Positions 45,088-54,845 of a stretch of DNA of 64,000 nt are shown here, in pieces. Made by a program: the position numbers and the translations under genes. The notes beneath the pieces are model-generated. The model ran no database searches. It was given only the letters and a program-made list of their open reading frames with translations, and was not told the DNA's origin. Each line of letters starts with the position of its first letter. The stretch's first letter is position 1. This DNA comes from Verrucomicrobiaceae bacterium E54 (GTDB taxonomy: Bacteria > Verrucomicrobiota > Verrucomicrobiia > Verrucomicrobiales > Akkermansiaceae): positions 1 to 64,000 of the forward strand of contig JAKZES010000017.1 in NCBI GenBank assembly GCA_022548915.1. Direction: 5' to 3'.

Positions 45088-46152
45088 ATGGCGAAGATTC
45101 CCGACAAGTCCGGCCGTTCCCATGGCAGCGTGCAGACCCGCGTCGCGGGTCCCTCCCGGGGCGAACTCGGACGGGTCGGAAGGATCACCAAGGACACGCG
45201 TGACCCGGCTCGCCGCCGCCGCCGGAGGCAGGGCGGCGGGCGGGACGCGCGCTATGGGGCGGCCGGCGCGAACCATGGCGCCGTGCTCCGCCGGTGGCTG
45301 ATGCTGGGCCTGATCCTGGCGGGTTTCGGCATCTCGGGGCTGCTGGTGTGGACCCTGCTCCGCCAAAACCCGCAATCAGGGGCCGCAAGCCCTTCGAACC
45401 GGCCCGACTTGAATGATCCCGAGTCGATCCCCGCCCTGGCGGCAGACGAGGCGCTCGAGATGGTGTCGGCGATGCTCGACGCCGACACCCCGGAGGCACT
45501 GGAGCCACTGCTCCACCCGGGGAAAATCCGTCCCACCGGCGCCCTGGCCCGGCTCCGCACCATCGAGGAGGAGGAGGCAAAAGGATTCCGCACCCCTGCC
45601 TGGCTCGGTGCGTTCGATGCGATCTGCGAGCCCGTCAGCTTCGTGATGGTCCCCAAGGAGTCCGGGCCACCCCTGCTCGTCACCTTCACCGTGAATCAGG
45701 AGCGCGACTGGAAAATCGATTTCGATGCCACGGTCGGCCACTGCGACCCTCCCTTCCATGACTGGCTGAAAGGCACCGTCCGGCAGGGAATGGTTCGCGT
45801 CACGGGCAAGGAAGACAACTACTTCAACGGGCCGTTCCGGGACGACGACATCTGGGCCTGCTTCGCCCTTTCCCATCCCGGGGGCGATGCCAGCCTCTAC
45901 GGCTACTGCCGTCGCGACGGACCGCAATTCGGCGCCATCAGGGCGATCCTGCGCCGCAATCTGCTTGCGGCGTCGGAGCCGGACAAGCTTTCGGGCAAGG
46001 CGGGGTCCTTCCGGACCACCCTGCGGCTTCGCAACGCGGAAGACGGCGTGTCCCGCCAGTTCCTGATCACCGAAGTGATCGCGGACGACTGGGTGATCGG
46101 CGACGAATCGCTGGAGACGATTCTCCAGCGGACCGAGTCCGGCATGGAGTAA
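45088..46152 (+). CDS. hypothetical membrane-anchored protein
   Basis: 354 residues. A very basic cytoplasmic N-terminus (PARRRRRRQGGGRDARYG) precedes a single membrane helix at about 71-90 (MLGLILAGFGISGLLVWTLL). An extracytoplasmic domain of about 255 residues follows, with mixed alpha/beta character. No family is recognised. It lies in an operon with the preceding lipoprotein candidate (6-bp gap). It converges on the T2SS-linked TPR gene. Confidence 0.75.
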   Translation: MAKIPDKSGRSHGSVQTRVAGPSRGELGRVGRITKDTRDPARRRRRRQGGGRDARYGAAGANHGAVLRRWLMLGLILAGFGISGLLVWTLLRQNPQSGAASPSNRPDLNDPESIPALAADEALEMVSAMLDADTPEALEPLLHPGKIRPTGALARLRTIEEEEAKGFRTPAWLGAFDAICEPVSFVMVPKESGPPLLVTFTVNQERDWKIDFDATVGHCDPPFHDWLKGTVRQGMVRVTGKEDNYFNGPFRDDDIWACFALSHPGGDASLYGYCRRDGPQFGAIRAILRRNLLAASEPDKLSGKAGSFRTTLRLRNAEDGVSRQFLITEVIADDWVIGDESLETILQRTESGME

Positions 46153-46163
46153 CGGAGCGCCCT

Positions 46164-47561
46164 TCAGTCTCCGCCGTAGGACGACTCCACCCGCTGAGCG
46201 ACGTCCCGGTAGCCGTAGTCCACTTCGTAGATTTCCTTGAAGCACTCGATGGCCGCTTCCTTGTCGCCCATCTCGTCGTGCAGAAGACCCTTCTCGTAGA
46301 GGACCTCCTTCTTGGTCGCATCCATCGCCACAAGGTCGGAAAGCGCCGTCTCCAGCTGCTTCACACCCATGTCCCGCATCCCCTTGGCCTTGAAGGTCCG
46401 TCCGAGCAGCAGCAGCACCTTCGACTGGATGTGGGGATTGCGCTTCGCCTGCTGGAGCTGCGGAATCGCCGCGCTGTAGTCACCGGCGTTGTAGAGCGCC
46501 CGACCCAGCTCGAAGCGGAGGAGCGGATCGGTGGGGTTCTGCTCGACCCGCCGCCGGGCATCGTCGACCGACTCCTGAACCCGCTCGCGCTGCCGTTCCT
46601 CCAGCATCGCCTTGATCTCCGGATCGTCCGGGTTCTCCGCGGCCCGGGCCTGCAATTCCAGAAGTTCCTGCTCCTTGAGCCGGTCCTGCATCTTCTCCGC
46701 CTTGGTTCTCAGGGCGCTGTCACCATTGCTCAGGGAAAAGGCCCAATCGAAATAGGCGTGCGCCTGTTCCCAGTCCTCGAGGCGCTCGAACACCGAAGCC
46801 AGTTCCTTGACCACCTTCAGGTTGTTCTGATCCTGTGAGTATTGCTCGGCAAGCTGGTCCCGGCGCTCTTCGAGTTGTTCGCGGGTCAGCCCGGTACGGG
46901 CCTGCTTCTCGATGTCCTCGAACTCCTCCTTGTTGCGCATCAGGTCGCGCATGCTCGAATCCTCGCTCCACTTCTGCTTCTCCATCGAAGCCCGGGCCGT
47001 GGCATCCTTCTCGCCCTTGATCGCCGCCGAGTCGGTCGGGTGGTGCTTGATGATGTCGCGATAGACCTCCGCCGCCTTCGGGCTATCCCCCAGCGAGTGA
47101 TAGAATTCGGCCAGCTTGTGCAGGTACTTCGCCTCCTCGGGGTGTCCCTTGCGGATCGTCTCGAGGGCAAATGCCGCGCTCTCGGTCCATTCGAGAACCT
47201 TGAAGGCTTCGAAAAGCAGGTCGTTCAATTCGGGACTGTAGGGATCCTTGGCCAGCTCGGCCTCGATCGCCGGCAGGGTGGCCAGCGGGTCCTTCTTCAC
47301 CTGGCCCGACAATTTCATGGTCCCGAGACCGCCGCCGGTCTTCATCCCGAACAGGCCCGACCGCTTCTTGGGACCACCGGACTCGTGACCCGCGCACTTG
47401 CGCAGCAAGCGGCGGGCATCCAGGAACCCCGGAGCATCCTTCAGGACCGACTGGAGCAGCTTGATCGCGTAGCCAAAATTCTTGGTCTGTACCGCCGTCA
47501 TGGCCTTGAGCCACACGGGTTTGACCTTCGGATCGAGTTCGCCTTCTGAAATCTCTGACAT
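46164..47561 (-). CDS. TPR-repeat protein at the end of the T2SS operon
   Basis: 465 residues from the ATG at 47561. Tetratricopeptide repeats occupy most of the protein: LHKLAEFYHSLGDSPKAAEVYRDII (split here as a repeat at about 140-165), EDWEQAHAYFDWAFSL, LRFELGRALYNAGDYSAAIPQL and the final LYEKGLLHDEMGDKEAAIECF. A coiled linker lies in the middle. No signal peptide is seen, so it is probably cytoplasmic. It is the last gene after gspD, 167 bp downstream; whether it shares the transcript is uncertain. It may be an assembly factor. Confidence 0.88.
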   Translation of the reverse strand: MSEISEGELDPKVKPVWLKAMTAVQTKNFGYAIKLLQSVLKDAPGFLDARRLLRKCAGHESGGPKKRSGLFGMKTGGGLGTMKLSGQVKKDPLATLPAIEAELAKDPYSPELNDLLFEAFKVLEWTESAAFALETIRKGHPEEAKYLHKLAEFYHSLGDSPKAAEVYRDIIKHHPTDSAAIKGEKDATARASMEKQKWSEDSSMRDLMRNKEEFEDIEKQARTGLTREQLEERRDQLAEQYSQDQNNLKVVKELASVFERLEDWEQAHAYFDWAFSLSNGDSALRTKAEKMQDRLKEQELLELQARAAENPDDPEIKAMLEERQRERVQESVDDARRRVEQNPTDPLLRFELGRALYNAGDYSAAIPQLQQAKRNPHIQSKVLLLLGRTFKAKGMRDMGVKQLETALSDLVAMDATKKEVLYEKGLLHDEMGDKEAAIECFKEIYEVDYGYRDVAQRVESSYGGD

Positions 47562-47728
47562 GGTTGGGTCTTGGTGTTCTCCGGTCGATCCTCGCGAACC
47601 ACCGGCACCCACCGAAATTGCTCGCTGCCCCGCGGCTTGGCAAGTCCGCGCTCCAATTGTGTCGGCGCGCCGGGATCTCCGGCACCCGGCAACCCGTCCC
47701 CCACGGCGCGGATCCCCGCAACCTCAGC

Positions 47729-50140
47729 TCAGTGCCGCCAGCGGGAGCCGGGACGCCCGAGCAGCCGACGGGCCGAACTTTCCTCGTCATCCTCGACGGG
47801 CTGCGCCACCGGGACACTGCGGCTTGAGGAAGCACTTCCGCTCGATGAATCACGCTCCGGCAGCACGCCCGGCCCATTCGAGAACTCCCGAGTCGACCCC
47901 GAAACATCATAGCGGCTGTCCATATCGGCCTGAGCGTCATACAGCGATGCTGCTCCATCAACGATTCGCGGCTGAATGAAGATCATCAACTCCTGGCGAT
48001 CGTCCTCGGTCGAAGTCCGCGAAAAGAGTTTGCCGAGGCCAGGGATGTCGCTGAGCAGAGGCACTCCGGTGACCGATTCCCGCTTGGTCGAAGTAATCAA
48101 GCCACCCAACACGATCGTTGCTCCATCCGGCACCGTAACCGTCGTCAGCACCTCACGCCGACCAATCGTCGGAACCAAGCCCACGTTCTCGATCAACTGC
48201 TCGCCGATCACCTCATCGTTGATAAGCGCGATCTCAAGCGTCACCTCGTCATCCGAGTTGACCAAAGGAATGACTTCGAGACTGAGCAGGACGTCCTGGT
48301 ATTCGATATTGGTGGTGAAGCTGTTGTTGAACTGGTTGCTGTTCGTCGGGACGGCGATCCGCTGGCCGGCTGAGATCAATCCCTTCCGGTTGTTTGCCGT
48401 ATAGATGGTCGGTCTCGACATCACCTCGAAGCGGCTGTCCGACTGGAGTGCATTGAGGTAGACGTTCCAGTGATCTCCGATCATCCCGTAAAGACTGAGG
48501 CCCGCGGAGCTTGGAAAAGCGGCCGGGTTCAGCAGCGTGAGCGGATCCACGAGGGAACCCGCACCGGGGCTCGTGCGCAGTTGGCCGGGAAGCACGCCAT
48601 TCCCCCTTGCCGCCTGATTTTCGTCGATGGTCCTGAGGAAATCCATTCCGAAATCGAAGTCCTCTCCCAAAGCCAACTGCCCGAACACGGCCGAGATCAT
48701 GACCTGTTCGGCCTTCACATCGATCTCATCGAGCAGGTTGTTGACCACCTCGACGGCCGACGGTGGCCCCTGAACCACCAGCGAGTTGGTGATGTTGTCG
48801 GCGACCAGCAGGGTCCGTCCTACCAGCCGTGCCTCGGGAGCGCTGTTGATGTTCGGGTCGCCAAGGCTGCTTCCTCCACCGGAACCGCCGAAACTTCCCC
48901 CGCTGCTTCCTCCGAAACTACTGCCGGAGAAGTTGTTTCGCGAGCTGTTGCTTGAGGTGCTGTTCCGGTTGCTGCTCGAAGTGTTGTTGCCGAAATTCGC
49001 GCCAGTGCTTCGTCCGCCCGATCCCCCGCCACCGGCGCTGGTGGAGTCGCTCGAACCAAAGGTCCGCTGCAAGGCAGGCTCGGCGATTTCGAGGAAATCC
49101 GCCACCGCCACGAAGCGGAGTTTGCGACGCAGGAAGTTGCGCTCGTCGGTCTTGCTGTCGAACTCGCGGACCAGGCCCTCGATGAAGACGATGTCCACCG
49201 GGCGACCCATCGCGAAGATCCGGTTGGTGCGGGTGTCGGGCACGATCTGGATCGGCACGTCCTCCGCCGCGCTGCTCGCACCACCGGCTGCGGCAGCGGC
49301 CGCCGCCGCATTGGCCGCCGGATTCGGCAGTCCCGGGATCACCGGGGTGTTGGGATTGTTCTGCACCCGCTGGGTGCGCGCCGTGCTCTGGGCCTGCTGC
49401 TGGCTGTTGAAGATCTCGTTGAGCGTGTCCGAAAGTTCCTGGACGTCCGCATACTGCACCTTGATGAAGCGGGTCGCGACCGAGGCCGAGACGTCGATCT
49501 CGTCGACCAACTCGATCAAGCGGCGGATCAGCGAGGTTTTTTCGGTGATCACCACCGCACCCGCGTTCGGGATCGGAGTGATCGACCCGTAGGCACCAAA
49601 CTGGCCGATCACGGTGGTGAAGGTCCGGACGATTTCCTCGGGCTTGATGTACTTGAGGTTCATCACGTAGCTCACCACCCGGTCATCCTGGGGCAGGTCC
49701 GCCGGATCGATGATCACTTCCAGGCCTTCCCCCTTCGGATTGGCCCCGCCGGTGGCGATCACCAGCACGTCGTGGCCCGCCATGTTGGCGTCGGGCACGA
49801 ACACGAAGCCCTCCAGCAAGGCGGCCTTCTTGATCAACTGGGCCGCCTCGCCGTAAGTGAGCGGCGGTGGTTGGACGAAACGGAACTCGGCGTCGGCGGC
49901 GGCGACGCTCACCGTCACGCGGCGTCCGGTGAACTCCCGGTAGAGGTCGGCCAGCTGGTCGCCGTTGATCTTGGGGAAAATCATCGGCTTTTGCACCGGC
50001 TGATTCCCATCCGGCGCGTTCGCCGCGGCGGCCGCCGGATTGTTGGCGGCGGGAAGACCCGGCAGGCCCGGGGGCGGAGCGGGATCCTGTGCCACGGCGA
50101 TGCCGGACAGCAGGAGGCAGAGGAAAAGAAAACGTGACAT
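47729..50140 (-). CDS. gspD: type II secretion outer-membrane secretin GspD
   Basis: 803 residues from the ATG at 50140, starting with a signal peptide (LFLCLLLSGIAVA). Domains in order: N0-like region, N1-N3 (KYIKPEEIVRTFTTVIGQFG; AVVITEKTSLIRRLIELVDEI), a Ser/Asn/Gly-rich linker at about 390-440, then the secretin core with VPTIGRREVLTTV, LGGLITSTKRESVTGVPLLSDIPGLG and a final LMIFIQPRIV. The Ser/Gly linker inside N3 is unusually long. It forms the outer-membrane channel for the pseudopilin machinery encoded upstream. The C-terminal ~90 residues are disordered. Confidence 0.95.
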   Translation of the reverse strand: MSRFLFLCLLLSGIAVAQDPAPPPGLPGLPAANNPAAAAANAPDGNQPVQKPMIFPKINGDQLADLYREFTGRRVTVSVAAADAEFRFVQPPPLTYGEAAQLIKKAALLEGFVFVPDANMAGHDVLVIATGGANPKGEGLEVIIDPADLPQDDRVVSYVMNLKYIKPEEIVRTFTTVIGQFGAYGSITPIPNAGAVVITEKTSLIRRLIELVDEIDVSASVATRFIKVQYADVQELSDTLNEIFNSQQQAQSTARTQRVQNNPNTPVIPGLPNPAANAAAAAAAAGGASSAAEDVPIQIVPDTRTNRIFAMGRPVDIVFIEGLVREFDSKTDERNFLRRKLRFVAVADFLEIAEPALQRTFGSSDSTSAGGGGSGGRSTGANFGNNTSSSNRNSTSSNSSRNNFSGSSFGGSSGGSFGGSGGGSSLGDPNINSAPEARLVGRTLLVADNITNSLVVQGPPSAVEVVNNLLDEIDVKAEQVMISAVFGQLALGEDFDFGMDFLRTIDENQAARGNGVLPGQLRTSPGAGSLVDPLTLLNPAAFPSSAGLSLYGMIGDHWNVYLNALQSDSRFEVMSRPTIYTANNRKGLISAGQRIAVPTNSNQFNNSFTTNIEYQDVLLSLEVIPLVNSDDEVTLEIALINDEVIGEQLIENVGLVPTIGRREVLTTVTVPDGATIVLGGLITSTKRESVTGVPLLSDIPGLGKLFSRTSTEDDRQELMIFIQPRIVDGAASLYDAQADMDSRYDVSGSTREFSNGPGVLPERDSSSGSASSSRSVPVAQPVEDDEESSARRLLGRPGSRWRH

Positions 50141-50203
50141 CGAAGGGCGGGCTTGGGGCGGAAGCATCAGGATTGGGGAAGGTCGGGCAAGGCGAAAGCA
50201 GGC

Positions 50204-50752
50204 TTACTTGTTGTTGGTGTTCGGCCGCGGCGTCGGCGGGCGGACCACGCGGGGGCGCGGCGTCCTTACACCCGGTTGGGCCGCCGGGTTGGGCTGGTTG
50301 AGTCCCGGAATCACCGGCCGTCCCGGCTGGGCCTGCGGCGGCTTCTGCTGGGCAGGTGGCTGCTTCACCGCCAGCACCTGCTCATCGAATCCGATCTCCT
50401 TGGTGTGGGCGCCGGATTGGATCTTCGCCACCGTGTCCTTCCAGGTCTCCTCGCCCCACTGCACGTCGAGCACCTTGAATCCGGAATCGTCCCCGGAGCG
50501 GATGATCTTCCGTTCGTCGGGCTTCTTCTTGTTGATCAGGACGACGTAGTAGCCGTCCTTCAGCTCGGAAATCCCGCTCAGGGCGAAGTCGTCGAGGGGG
50601 CTCTCGACCTCGCGCACCTCGCGCTCGATCACCGGCTTGCTGGTGAAGGGCGAATCGGTCCAGAGCTTCGAATACTGGGTCAGGTTCGGCTTCAAGGGCA
50701 CGTCCGCCATCGCGGTCGCGGCGGCGAGCATCGGAATGAGGAAACGGATCAT
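50204..50752 (-). CDS. periplasmic T2SS component, GspC-like
   Basis: 182 residues from the ATG at 50752. A signal peptide or anchor (MIRFLIPMLAAATAMA) is followed by a small beta-rich domain (GISELKDGYYVVLINKK, GFKVLDVQWGEETWKDTV) and a Pro/Gln-rich tail (QQKPPQAQPGRPVIPGLNQ and on). In position between gspM and gspD it stands where a GspC or PilP-like link protein would be. I do not see the full GspC HR/PDZ architecture, so the assignment is by context only. Confidence 0.7.
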   Translation of the reverse strand: MIRFLIPMLAAATAMADVPLKPNLTQYSKLWTDSPFTSKPVIEREVREVESPLDDFALSGISELKDGYYVVLINKKKPDERKIIRSGDDSGFKVLDVQWGEETWKDTVAKIQSGAHTKEIGFDEQVLAVKQPPAQQKPPQAQPGRPVIPGLNQPNPAAQPGVRTPRPRVVRPPTPRPNTNNK

Positions 50753-50762
50753 CGGTCGGAAA

Positions 50763-51326
50763 TCAGAGGGCTTGGGGAACGTACCACTGCTGCACGCGCA
50801 CCACCGCATCGATCCGGGTGTCATCCTCGCGGTTCGGCGAGAGGCGGAGCGAGGTCACGGCACGGAACGAGGAGGGATCGTGGAGCTGGACGAGCCAGCG
50901 GTAGAGCCCGTCCTCCATGCCCGTCGCCTTGAGCTCGAAGATCGCCTTGTGGTAGTAAACGCCCTCGGTGTCGTTGGGCAGGATTTTCGGCCGGTCGGTG
51001 GTCAGCCCGGCGGCCCGGGCCTGATTGGTCACGAAGCTCTCGAGTTTCGACTGCACCGCGCCGCCCTCCTCGGGATCGGGTTCGTTTTCCGCAAGCCACG
51101 CCATCTCGCGTTCCTTACTCTCGCGCTCGGCGAGATTCTGCTCGGCCAGCGCGATCTCGCCGATCAGGCCGGTCGCCGGCTTGCCGAGGATTTCGTTGCC
51201 CTCGGCTCCGATCTCCTGCTCCAGCGAGTTCATCTTCTGCGCATACAGGTTGTAGCCGTAGAAGTTGAGCACGGCGAAAATCACCACTCCGAAGAGGATC
51301 AGCAGTCTTTTCTCCCGGGTGTTCAT
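50763..51326 (-). CDS. gspM: GspM/PilO-like inner-membrane component
   Basis: 187 residues. A single N-terminal helix (LLILFGVVIFAVLNFYGYNLY) is followed by a coiled coil (EQEIGAEGNEILG...LAERESKEREM) and a compact alpha/beta domain of about 90 residues. This is the GspM/PilO layout. It should bind the GspL-like protein encoded just upstream and, in the periplasm, the link protein downstream. Confidence 0.82.
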   Translation of the reverse strand: MNTREKRLLILFGVVIFAVLNFYGYNLYAQKMNSLEQEIGAEGNEILGKPATGLIGEIALAEQNLAERESKEREMAWLAENEPDPEEGGAVQSKLESFVTNQARAAGLTTDRPKILPNDTEGVYYHKAIFELKATGMEDGLYRWLVQLHDPSSFRAVTSLRLSPNREDDTRIDAVVRVQQWYVPQAL

Positions 51327-51383
51327 GCTCGGTCTGTGCCCATGAAAAGCCGGAAGAGGGTGGATTTGTCGGTTTTCATCGGT

Positions 51384-52643
51384 TTAGTAGGTTTCCTCGC
51401 TGCCTTCGGGGAAGCCCCTCACGCGGAAATCCCAGCCCTTGGCGGACTTGGAGGGTGGCTCCACTTCCCACTCGAGCCACTTCAGGTCGCCGCTGTTCCG
51501 CAGCGAACTGTAGAACTGCGTCGCGGGTGCCGACTGGGGCGCGGTGCCGATCAACTGAATCTCGCCCCCATCGACGTTGAGATCCGCCGTTCCCAACCGC
51601 AGCCCGCTGTTTCTCGGGATCGCCTGTTGCACCGCGCGCATGATTTCCATGGGACTCAGCCGCGATTCAACGACCGGCCCCAGTTCCGTCCAGCGCGCGT
51701 TGTGCTCCTGGAGCACCCCTGCGGTGCCGCCCTGCAATTCCACGAGTTCTGCCGCCAGTATCTTCTTTACCCGCTGCTTTTCCCAGATCTGGTAGCCGAA
51801 CCAGCCGACCACGCCGAGGTAGGCGAGAATCAGAAGCGTCACCAGGGTGGTCCGCTGGTTGCGGCGCTTGCGGGCCACCCGCGCGGCCCGCACGTCCTCG
51901 GGCAGCAGGTCGCTGAAGGGATCCGGCATCACCGGATCGGGCCGCGCCTCGACCCGCGGCCGGGTCGGGAAGGCATCCGCCAGCGCCCCGGCCTCGCCCA
52001 GCTCACCTTCCGGCGGCCACACGCGGATCAGGCCGGGCTTGCAGGGCAGGCCCTGCATCGCGAGTTGGCTGAGCACGAGCTGGACTTCCCGCAACACCGC
52101 TCCATCCGGGGCCTCCGTGCTGGAGGAGGTTGCCTGCGAATAGAGCAGCCGGCCTCCGACGTAGAAGCCGAAGACCCAGCGTCCGAGTTCCTTCCACACG
52201 CACAGCGTGTCGCCTTCCACGGCGTAGGCCCGGGGCGAAAGATCGAATTCCTTCGGCGTCCGCAGCGGCAGGTCGCCCTCGCCCGGCGTCTTGAGCACCG
52301 CGTGCAGCAGCACGGTGGACTGGTCGTCGGCCAGCACCTTGAAGTGATCGCTGAGCTGCCCGGCCATCGGGTCGGGCCGGATTCCGAGCCGCTCGGCATG
52401 CATCGTCGCCAGGTCGTCGAACAGGGAATCATCCTTGCTCTCGGCGCGGAACGGCAGGGCGTGAAAGGCCCGGACCGGAAACAGCAGGGCGAGATCCCCG
52501 CCCGGCAACGCACCCACCTCGGAGACCTTCATCGGCTCCTCCGCGCCATCCCGGCGCTGGAAGGCACCATCGGGCCCGCGTTTCCACAACTCCCAACCGA
52601 GGGGGCCGGGAACCAGCATCGACCATTCCGACTGTTTGCTCAC
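51384..52643 (-). CDS. gspL: GspL-like inner-membrane scaffold
   Basis: 419 residues from a GTG at 52643, overlapping the gspK stop by 4 bases. The N-terminal ~240 residues form a soluble domain of GspL/PilM (actin-like) character (VRAFHALPFRAESKDDSLFDD in parts). A linker (DPFSDLLPEDVRAARVARKRR) leads to a membrane helix (TLVTLLILAYLGVVGWFGYQI), then a periplasmic PilN-like coiled coil and a ferredoxin-like domain. GspL recruits the GspE ATPase, which is not encoded in this window. Confidence 0.85.
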   Translation of the reverse strand: MSKQSEWSMLVPGPLGWELWKRGPDGAFQRRDGAEEPMKVSEVGALPGGDLALLFPVRAFHALPFRAESKDDSLFDDLATMHAERLGIRPDPMAGQLSDHFKVLADDQSTVLLHAVLKTPGEGDLPLRTPKEFDLSPRAYAVEGDTLCVWKELGRWVFGFYVGGRLLYSQATSSSTEAPDGAVLREVQLVLSQLAMQGLPCKPGLIRVWPPEGELGEAGALADAFPTRPRVEARPDPVMPDPFSDLLPEDVRAARVARKRRNQRTTLVTLLILAYLGVVGWFGYQIWEKQRVKKILAAELVELQGGTAGVLQEHNARWTELGPVVESRLSPMEIMRAVQQAIPRNSGLRLGTADLNVDGGEIQLIGTAPQSAPATQFYSSLRNSGDLKWLEWEVEPPSKSAKGWDFRVRGFPEGSEETY

Positions 52644-53569
52644 GGCACCACCTCCTCGGTTCGTTCAAGAATCGCGGGCTGCCCCGTGCGGTTGCGCACC
52701 ACCAGGATGATCCGCCGCTTGGCACCGACGGAAATGCCGGTGCTCTCGATGCGGGTGGTGGTCTCGTTGGCGCTGAATCGGTTCAAAATGTCTGGGCGGA
52801 GACTGCCGTCCACGCCGATCAAGGCAAGCGCTTCCTGCGGCGATTGGAAGGGAGTGTCATCCTCGGTATCCCGCTCCCCGTCAGGCCCCCGCACCATCTC
52901 GGGGATGATCGCGGCCTCGTCGACCCCGACCTCCGCCGCGACCGAGATCATTTCCGCCGACGCCTCGTTCACGTCCAGGCCGCCGCCGCTCCAGACGGTG
53001 AACCATTCGCGCCAGTCCGGACGCAGGGCCTCGACCAGGTCCATGCCCCGCACCAGGCGCATCTCATCAAGGTTGTAGAAGGGGCGGTTGAAGGGCTGGT
53101 TGATGCGGCCGATCTCCTCGTAGTAGGCGACTTCGGCGCCGTTGAGGGACTCCTGATCATTGGCGTCGACCCAGTCCGCCAGGCCGTCGGCCACCGCCGC
53201 CGCCTGATCGATGTCCATGCCCCAGTCGATGAACATGTTCTGCAGCAGGTTCATGTCCTCCTGCATGAGGATCTGGTTGATGTTGAACTTGCCGCCCTCG
53301 GAAATCAGCCGGACCTCGAAGCCCTCGCCGTCGGACCACTGGCTGAGAATGGGGTCGATCCGCTCGACGGCAGGATTGGCCCCCACGGCGATGCCCATCT
53401 CGGCGAGCTGCTTGGCGCGGAAGCCATGGATGTTCGACGACGCCACGTCGAGGTCGAAGCCCACCACGCGGATCGTCGCCACCGCGATGAAGGACAGCAG
53501 CATGATCAGCCACAGCACCGCGATCAGGGCGACCCCGCGCCGTTTTCCGGAAGCACCGCGGACTTTCAT
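52640..53569 (-). CDS. gspK: T2SS minor pseudopilin GspK
   Basis: 309 residues from the ATG at 53569. Leader KRRG then VALIAVLWLIMLLSFIAVA, a pseudopilin helix lacking Glu5 as in GspK proteins. The large globular domain carries DWVDANDQESLNGAE and the helix-hairpin-helix-like SPQEALALIGVDG, also typical of GspK. It caps the pseudopilus tip with GspI and GspJ. Both ends overlap neighbours by 4 bases (gspJ and gspL). Confidence 0.9.
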   Translation of the reverse strand: MKVRGASGKRRGVALIAVLWLIMLLSFIAVATIRVVGFDLDVASSNIHGFRAKQLAEMGIAVGANPAVERIDPILSQWSDGEGFEVRLISEGGKFNINQILMQEDMNLLQNMFIDWGMDIDQAAAVADGLADWVDANDQESLNGAEVAYYEEIGRINQPFNRPFYNLDEMRLVRGMDLVEALRPDWREWFTVWSGGGLDVNEASAEMISVAAEVGVDEAAIIPEMVRGPDGERDTEDDTPFQSPQEALALIGVDGSLRPDILNRFSANETTTRIESTGISVGAKRRIILVVRNRTGQPAILERTEEVVP

Positions 53570-54423
53570 CGTCCACCTCCTCTCGATCCGCCCGGCACCG
53601 GCGTCACGGCACCTCCGGGAATGGTGACCGTCGGAGGATTGCCGGTGCTGCCTCCCGTTTCTCCACCGGGAGTCGCTCCGTCCCCTGCTCCACCTGGCTG
53701 GTTTCCACCCTGTCCGCCCTGCTGGAGCTGGCGCATCATCACCTCGGGATTCTGCTTCGGCGTGATCCAGAAGACGTGCCGGATCGGTGTTTCCGCATCC
53801 AACTGGTCCTTGGCGAAGAGAAGCTCCATCTGGAGTGGCAGGCGCCCGACCAGATCCCAATCGTAACTCCACTCCATCGTCCGGCCATCGAGCACCCGCC
53901 ATTCGAAGATGTAGACGTCTTCCATCAGGACGACCTCGGCAAAGGGCTCGTTGTCACCGAAGCGGTTCGTGGTCTCGCCGATCTCCTCGGTCTCCTCGAG
54001 GATCGGCTCCTCGAAGTAGCGGAGAACGATGTCGAGGAATCCGTCGCGCCGCCGCACGGTCGAAAGCTGCACCGCCTTCGCCACCCGGTCCATGCCGCCC
54101 CAGTTGAAGGTCATGGGCACGTTCTGGATGGTCAGGTCCGAAAGGTACTGGGCGCCCGAGTCCTCGGACTCCAGTTCCAGGCGGGCGTTGCCGGGCATCG
54201 AGGAGAACTGGTTGCCCAGAAGTTCCAGGAACGCGCTCTGCTCGCTTACCTCCGCCTGCTTCTTCACCACCTCGTTGCCGAGGCCGATGTTGGTCGTCGC
54301 CAACAGAAACACCCCGCCGATGAGCAGCGCGAGCATTCCGACGGAGATCACCAACTCGAGCATGGTGAAGCCCTGCGGAGCCGCCGGAGCCCCGGCACCG
54401 GATCTGAAAGTGGACGGCTTCAT
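53566..54423 (-). CDS. gspJ: T2SS minor pseudopilin GspJ
   Basis: 285 residues from the ATG at 54423. Prepilin motif QGFTMLELVISVGMLALLIGG with Glu5. The globular domain is about 190 residues, followed by a Gly/Pro-rich tail (GGQGGNQPGGAGDGATPGG). It is longer than most GspJ because of that tail. It overlaps gspK by ATGA and gspI by 4 bases, so the operon is tightly coupled. Confidence 0.85.
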   Translation of the reverse strand: MKPSTFRSGAGAPAAPQGFTMLELVISVGMLALLIGGVFLLATTNIGLGNEVVKKQAEVSEQSAFLELLGNQFSSMPGNARLELESEDSGAQYLSDLTIQNVPMTFNWGGMDRVAKAVQLSTVRRRDGFLDIVLRYFEEPILEETEEIGETTNRFGDNEPFAEVVLMEDVYIFEWRVLDGRTMEWSYDWDLVGRLPLQMELLFAKDQLDAETPIRHVFWITPKQNPEVMMRQLQQGGQGGNQPGGAGDGATPGGETGGSTGNPPTVTIPGGAVTPVPGGSRGGGR

Positions 54424-54845
54424 GGCTGGTACAACCTCCCGTATCGCCAGGTTTCCGCCATTTCCTCCTGCCACTCGCCATCGGCATACCAGTGGGCGGT
54501 CACCTCGATCCGGTACATCTGCTGGAGAAGCTGGCCGTCCATGTTCTCCATCTCGTCGAGCAGCTCGATCTTGGTGTCGACCTCCACCGAAGAGCCGGCG
54601 ATCTCCTCCTTCAGGCTCACCGACTCCACCCCCTCCTCGAGCACCGGCAGGGAAACCGCCTCGTCCAGCGCGCTCTCGAGGATGCGGTTGATCTGCATCC
54701 GGCGCTGCGAGAGCTGGGCGGCATCGGAGGTCTTTGCCAGAGCCACGGCGAAACCGGTCGCGGCGATCACGAAGATCCCGAGCGCCAGGACGACCTCCAT
54801 CATGAGGAAGCCCCGGGGTCGTGCAGCATGGATCCGGCCCCTCAT
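54420..54845 (-). CDS. gspI: T2SS minor pseudopilin GspI
   Basis: 141 residues from the ATG at 54845. Leader with ARPRG then FLMMEVVLALGIFVIAATGF, with Glu at position 5. The short globular domain ends in WRYGRLYQP. Length and place between gspH and gspJ fit GspI. It overlaps both neighbours by 4 bases. Confidence 0.83.
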   Translation of the reverse strand: MRGRIHAARPRGFLMMEVVLALGIFVIAATGFAVALAKTSDAAQLSQRRMQINRILESALDEAVSLPVLEEGVESVSLKEEIAGSSVEVDTKIELLDEMENMDGQLLQQMYRIEVTAHWYADGEWQEEMAETWRYGRLYQP

